Shown: piece by piece, positions 59,801-64,000 of the stretch
Position numbering within the stretch: the stretch's first letter is position 1
Layout: every line of letters starts with the position of its first letter
Assembly: GCA_021234155.1 (NCBI GenBank)
Contig: JAJEKV010000004.1
Coordinates: 1,628,519-1,692,518, forward strand
DNA: 64,000 nucleotides
Direction of reading: 5' to 3'
Source: Isoetes taiwanensis
Lineage: Eukaryota > Streptophyta > Lycopodiopsida > Isoetales > Isoetaceae
Made by a program: the position numbers and the translations under genes
The notes under the pieces: generated by a model
The model's input: only the letters and a program-made list of their open reading frames with translations
Told to the model about the DNA's origin: nothing
The model's database searches: none

Positions 59801-62800
59801 TTTCCTACGATACTTTATCTTTTCAATGGCAGGTGATGCAATCAAGCTACCTGCACTTGTTCGATTTGGCATTTTGGCGGCTCTTTTCTGATGAACGAGG
59901 ATGTGAATGGGCACATCTCCTAGGGACTGGGGATGCCTCACGGCCCAGTGGTCGACATGATAATGGTGGGTGGGCGATAGCTATACCTTCTGAGACAGCA
60001 CAGCAGACAGCGCATCCACTCTAGGTGCAGAGGTCACAAGCCCAAATCTCACCACCCCGAGTCAAGTCAACAAAATAAAGACGTGATTTATTGCCAATAA
60101 CATTGTGCTTAGCTCGTCTATTGGTCTAGGAACGACTGCCCAAGTATCTTGCTCTTCTAACATAGAATACTCTTGAGTCATAGCATCCACCCACTGTTTG
60201 TGTTTGTGCTTGACCACTTGACTAAAATGCGGAGAATTCTGATGCTCATCATATTTTTCCATGAGAGCATTGTTGACAGTGAGGCTAGGAGGTAAGCGAG
60301 CAAGTCTGAGTGACCTCCTTGGAGTAACTGGTTGAATCTCAGGTAAGAGAGGTCGAGTGGCCACTGAGATGTCACAGATTAGGGTTTCTTTTGTCAGAAA
60401 TAGTGGATAAAGATTAATCCACTTCACTTATCAAGGAAATTACAGCAAATTCATCTTCTGTTGCTGTAGTAGTAATAACCTCAGACTCATGTGAGGTGTC
60501 AGAACTAGATTTATCATGCTCAGAAGGTAAAGTAGGAGCAGTTGAAATTCAAGAATTAGCATGGTCAAAAAATTGTTTGAAGTAAAACTTTTTGAAAAGA
60601 ATATTTATCATTGTCCATTTGTAAATATTCTGAGCAGTTGAAATTCAAGAATTAGCATGGTCAAAAATTTGTTGAAGTAAAACTTTTTGAAAAGAATATT
60701 TATCGTTGTCCATTTGTAAATATTCTGCATCTTCTATGAATTGAACACTTCTGGAATATTATAAAGTCTCCAGCAAAAAAGCAGAGACCTGATCCGGAAA
60801 GCAGAGCTGCTCAAATATTTTGAAGATTGGATGAATAGAGATGAAAACAGGCTCCCAACTACAAAAGCTGCTTAAATCAAAGTAGGAACTGATGAAATAT
60901 CTCATTTCTGCTCAGAGAACACCTTATAAGCACGTCTTGTCAAGAACTATCAAAATATCCTCCAAAACTTGCCAGATTGAATCAAGAATGGGATCAGTAG
61001 AATGGTGAGACAGAGAGGACTCAGATCTGGAAAGCTTTCACTGAGATTATATTACACACACAGGATTCACAATGCGTCCTCCCTCTGCAACTTTTCTCAA
61101 CTTTCCTCTGTAGTCCAGCTCTGATACCATATTTGAATGTGGATCCCACATTGGTATCTCAGAAACGCGTACATAAATGGCACATGTATTGATGTCTAAA
61201 TGTGGTAATGACAAATCAGAAAGGCATGACATACATAGTCATGTGTGACACGTCGTAGAGAGTAAAGTGTCATATGTCTCTAACATTTGTGTTCCCCCGC
61301 AAATTCTTCTTGCCATATTTAATGGAACATAAAGCAAAGTCCAGGACTGTTGCAAACCTTTGATCAGTCAATATTGATACAAGACCCATCTCTGTTACCT
61401 ATTGTTACGAACTGCAAGTTGGATCAGGTTAAGTCCACACAAGACCTTAAGACAAGTATGGCCACAGCCAAAAGGACAGCAGAAACGGTGATTAACTCGC
61501 CACTCAACCTATGAACTCAGACCAATCCGAGCTCCCCGCCGAGCTGCCGAGCTACACAAGACGACCATGTGATCTCAGGATTCCTCCCTCCCAGATCCAT
61601 GTAACTGTCACTCTTCACCTTTCCCCAAGACCTTTCCAAAAGGTGACTTGGCATATAAGACGTACACCTTATATGGCTACTTCCCCCTTTCTAGCCTCTA
61701 TGGGCTGCGCCCAAGATGGCCTCCCCTAAGCGACTGCTACAGATTCCAAGATCCAAACTCAGAATCGTAACAGCCCACCAGGGTAAAAAGACAATTGACC
61801 TCAATTGTAGCGACCACACAAGTCCCTCGACCACACAGGTCATTGACCACACAGGTCCCTCTTTTCGACCACACAGGTCATTGACTACACAAGTCACTAT
61901 TTCGACCACACAGGGTCTTTATTTCGACCACACAGGTCTACCACGCAGGTCCACCACACAGCTCATTAACCCCACAGGTTCCACACAGACCACGTAGCTT
62001 ATTAACTACACAGATTCCAGACAGTCCACATAGCTCATTAACCACACAGGTTCACACAGACCACACAGCTCCACCACACAGGTCCCTTGATCTATCTCAG
62101 TTGTTGGGACCTCCAGCAGTGCTAGACAAACCAGCCTCAAATTTGGCCTCCCATGTTCAGCTGCTAGGTAAACTTCGCTAAGCTTTCAGAGAACTCCTCT
62201 TTTTGCCATTCAGCTTTGGTGTGGGGCACATACAACGTACTAGGGCATTATCCATCCTAATACCAATACCAAATATGCACTGCACTAGTTCAACTAATGC
62301 CTCCATTAGCCTAGCTAATGGTTGATTCATCTTGAGGGCACATGGCTCACACAAGATTTGGAGTATCCATGATAATCCCTCTGAGGCACAAAGCCCCTCC
62401 AGGAGTAACCACACTATCTATATTACGTTTCAACTCCCTCACTTGCTATCGTCGTAAACAAATAAGGACAGCAGAAACGGTGATTAACTCGCCACCCAAC
62501 CTATGAACTCAGACCAATCCGAGCTCCCCACCGAGCTGAGAGCTAGCATACACAAGACGACCATGTGATCTCCTCAGGATTCCTCCCTCCCAGATCCATG
62601 TAACTGTCACTCTTATATAGCTAAGTCTCCCTTCACCTTTCCCCAAGACCTTTCCAAAGGGTGACTTGGCATATAACCCCCTTCCCCCCTTCTAGCCTCT
62701 ATGGGCTGCGCCCAAGAAGGCCTCCCCTAAGCGACTGCTACAGAATCCAAGATCCAAACTCAGAATCGTAACACCTATAGTACAAGCCAATATTGGGTGC

Positions 62801-63284
62801 TCTTATTATTCCTCGTCTTATCTTCTCACATACTGAATAGTGGCAAAACCTCATGGATAAAGATGACAGAACCCTCCCAATATGGTAATAAACTATCATA
62901 TAAGAGACTGAACTACACCTTATAAGTTTCATTTCAAGCACATGAATAAGTATGATGAACAGGTGTAGATTAGAAAAAATCACTAGAAACCACCAACCTG
63001 TGCACGCTTGAAAAGGTCACGTATTCGTGATGCACCAACTCCAACAAGAACCTCCACAAACTCTGATCCTGCCATCTGGTAAAATGGTACTCCTGCCTCC
63101 CCAGCAATAGCTTTCGCCAGCAAAGTCTGCATGAATTCTACTTTGTCAAGCACTACAGCATGCAAAAAACTGCAACAATAAACATTACCTTCCCACAGCC
63201 AGGAGGACCCTCAAGCAGAACACCATGTGGAGGCTTTGTACTCAATGTAGTGAACTTTTCAGGCTCCTTTAAATAAGCCACCAA
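53806..63284 (-). CDS. FTSHI1: FTSHI1-type inactive FtsH AAA+ protein, chloroplast (3' part of gene)
   Basis: FTSHI1 (ARC1) is a plastid AAA+ protein related to FtsH that has lost protease activity. Exons, 5' to 3': 63189-63284 ([10 protein letters not shown], Walker A), 62998-63126 ([35 protein letters not shown]), 57777-57829 ([11 protein letters not shown], Walker B), 56052-56243 ([35 protein letters not shown]), 55711-55825, 55353-55627 ([20 protein letters not shown]), 54594-54706 ([23 protein letters not shown]), 54269-54515 and 53806-54180 with the stop. Splice sites are canonical and phases fit. Where active FtsH has HEAGH the sequence reads [10 protein letters not shown], so the zinc site is missing, as in FTSHI. 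A one-base deletion near 56131-56141 (after GFDT) breaks the frame. It could be an assembly slip or a new mutation. The 5' exons with the transit peptide lie beyond 64000. Confidence 0.92.
56244..57776. other. FTSHI1 intron with Copia relics
   Basis: Plus-strand text at about 57060-57190 resembles the end of Copia RNase H ([14 protein letters not shown], then a shifted-frame [11 protein letters not shown]). A 39-bp phrase with AGTTAGGTGG and GACCTGTTACTGGGATG is duplicated at about 56656 and 56711. LTRs were not found. The relic call is tentative. Confidence 0.45.
57830..59080. other. FTSHI1 intron, no further feature seen
   Basis: AT-rich intron sequence. I see no gene or bounded repeat in it. 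Confidence 0.4.
59086..61285 (-). mobile_element. Truncated Copia retrotransposon in FTSHI1 intron, 5-bp target duplication
   Basis: The direct repeat TTTGT lies at 59081-59085 and 61286-61290. On the minus strand the 5' LTR is 61130-61285 (starts TGTTAGAG) and is followed at 61118-61129 by the primer-binding site TGGTATCAGAGC. Reverse transcriptase text follows: at 60427-60062 ([21 protein letters not shown]) and, after a gap, at about 59575-59490 ([20 protein letters not shown]). The other LTR end at 59086-59156 matches the right LTR (GGCACATGTATTGATGTCTA) but is diverged beyond. Gag, integrase and most of the polymerase are deleted, so it is not autonomous. Confidence 0.88.
59333..59398 (+). 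pseudogene. tRNA-Gln(TTG) pseudogene
   Basis: The sequence starts GGTTCTATGGT and ends CGGACCT. It has the anticodon loop CTTTGAATC (anticodon TTG) in a GGA/TCC stem and the T arm GAGTTCAAATCTC. A plant tRNA-Gln has 72 bases. Here about six are missing from the D arm, where CTAGTGACAG replaces GTAGTGGTTAGCACT-like text, and the acceptor stem has a mismatch. It lies inside the Copia element. It is probably not a working tRNA. Confidence 0.75.
61403..62773. mobile_element. TRIM-like non-autonomous LTR element, 5-bp target duplication
   Basis: The target duplication CCTAT lies at 61398-61402 and 62774-62778. The left LTR (61403-61772, 370 bp) starts TGTTACGA and ends TCGTAACA. The right LTR ends TCGTAACA at 62773 and matches the left from GGACAGCAGAAACGG onward (62464), with small indels. 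Its first part is diverged. The internal region of about 0.65 kb has no polymerase. The size and missing genes fit TRIM elements. It sits in the FTSHI1 intron, 113 bp from the Copia element. Confidence 0.88.
61809..62090. repeat. Irregular CCACACAGGTC repeat array inside the TRIM-like element
   Basis: About twenty copies of a GACCACACAGGTC-like unit, some as CCACACAGCTCATTAAC, fill 280 bp at irregular spacing of 10-30 bp. The unit is partly palindromic (GACC...GGTC). Confidence 0.85.
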
Positions 63285-64000
63285 CTAAGGGAAACAAACT
63301 TACCATTAGAAAGCCAAAAAGCTCGGGAAGAAGGAAAAGACGAGATCCATAGGGTCTACCAAACAAAATAATACATCAATTCTTTATCATCTAGGAACAT
63401 CCAGATTCAGCAATCTGTTGACTTCATCTCCGGAGCCAACTCCAGAAGTGGAGGACAAATGGGCAGACAACCTACGTCAAACATATGGATTAATTTCTTC
63501 GTCTCGGTCATCTATTAGTTCCACGCGACGAACCTTTGAAGATACACATGAACTGTACCAGATTTGGTCACTATTATTATTATTGTTGTAATGGTAATAT
63601 AATTTGTATGGCAAATAGGAAAAACGGCTCATGCCCACCAAAAGCTATTGCGTTTCCTCATTAAAATTTCCATAAATTTGGGGCCTTGATGCGATCTTTC
63701 TCGCTCTATCTTTCAGGCCCTCCATATGAACCAGAGCTCTAGACCATTAAGAATGAAGGAGGAGCTGACTGCTACTAAAGCTTACTTCACTTTGTATAAT
63801 ATCTACCTAAATTTTACTACTGTCAGATTTGCAAATCACCTGTTACATAGTCAAAAGTTAACCTAACATGGTCTGCTTCATGGATGTACATTGCATATTC
63901 TTTGCATTGGTATTCAGGGATGGTTTCTCTTGGACTTTGATGAGATCCTCGTACAAAAATCACTTGTGTTCATAAAAGAAAAGTCAGATTCCATTGTCTC
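63285..64000. other. FTSHI1 intron to window end
   Basis: The upstream FTSHI1 exon (expected text around DVAGIDEAVEEL) was not found here, so this is probably intron. A minus-strand open stretch at 63885-63960 before a GTTAAC is not assigned. Confidence 0.4.

Overview
This window is nuclear DNA of a land plant. The evidence is a degenerate full-size peroxisomal ABC transporter of the plant ABCD1/COMATOSE type, a chloroplast FTSHI1 gene, pieces of chloroplast and plant-mitochondrial DNA, plant-type Copia and Gypsy elements, and many small AT-rich introns with GT..AG ends. Gene density is low and introns are long and filled with transposons. The lineage cannot be fixed from sequence alone. A fern or other seed-free vascular plant is my weak guess.

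Layout. 2019-9277 (+): an intron-containing ABCD1 (PXA1/CTS) copy, recognisable exon by exon over its whole length but broken by many frameshifts and stops. 10084-13565: a Copia element with a tRNA-derived SINE in its gag and a second Copia fragment in reverse orientation. 14364-14586: a long TATC microsatellite. 15689-16690: a mosaic of chloroplast atpB, mitochondrial 26S rRNA and chloroplast rrn16-upstream DNA. 22368-22869 (-): a J-domain (AtJ8-like) gene remnant. 23213-24492 (-): a three-exon 2-oxoglutarate/Fe(II) dioxygenase, nearly intact. 25.2-32 kb: small repeats, a fold-back element, a Cys-rich ORF, a Copia fragment, a 140-bp tandem repeat, and a non-autonomous Mutator-like element with a 9-bp target duplication. 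32980-33240: a PPR fragment. 35252-37530: a decayed Gypsy element.

40170-48671 is the most unusual part. A 34-bp perfect inverted repeat bounds 8.5 kb that carries two divergent intron-containing genes. The plus-strand gene resembles a beta-class DNA amino-methyltransferase (N6-adenine or N4-cytosine type), with motif IV before motif I. A 14-bp palindrome, CTATGCGCGCATAG, occurs perfectly 8 times and with small changes about 9 more times. I saw it only between the inverted repeats and only in non-coding DNA: a regular 40-bp-period array between the divergent genes, in four of the five definable introns of the methyltransferase gene, in intron 1 of the partner gene, and in both flanks. This looks like an undescribed transposon family with its own repeated protein-binding or methylation site, comparable in design to the VANDAL/VANC anti-silencing motifs of Arabidopsis.

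48.7-53.3 kb is non-coding with two related fold-back elements. 53806-63284 (-) is the 3' part of an FTSHI1 gene whose AAA+ motifs are present but whose protease zinc site is absent, as the family expects. Its long introns hold a tRNA-Gln pseudogene, a 2.2-kb Copia element and a 1.4-kb TRIM-like LTR element, the last two each with a 5-bp target duplication.

The window shows little cooperation between host genes. It is mostly a record of duplication, decay and insertion around two host genes (dioxygenase and FTSHI1) that remain largely readable, each with one frameshift.
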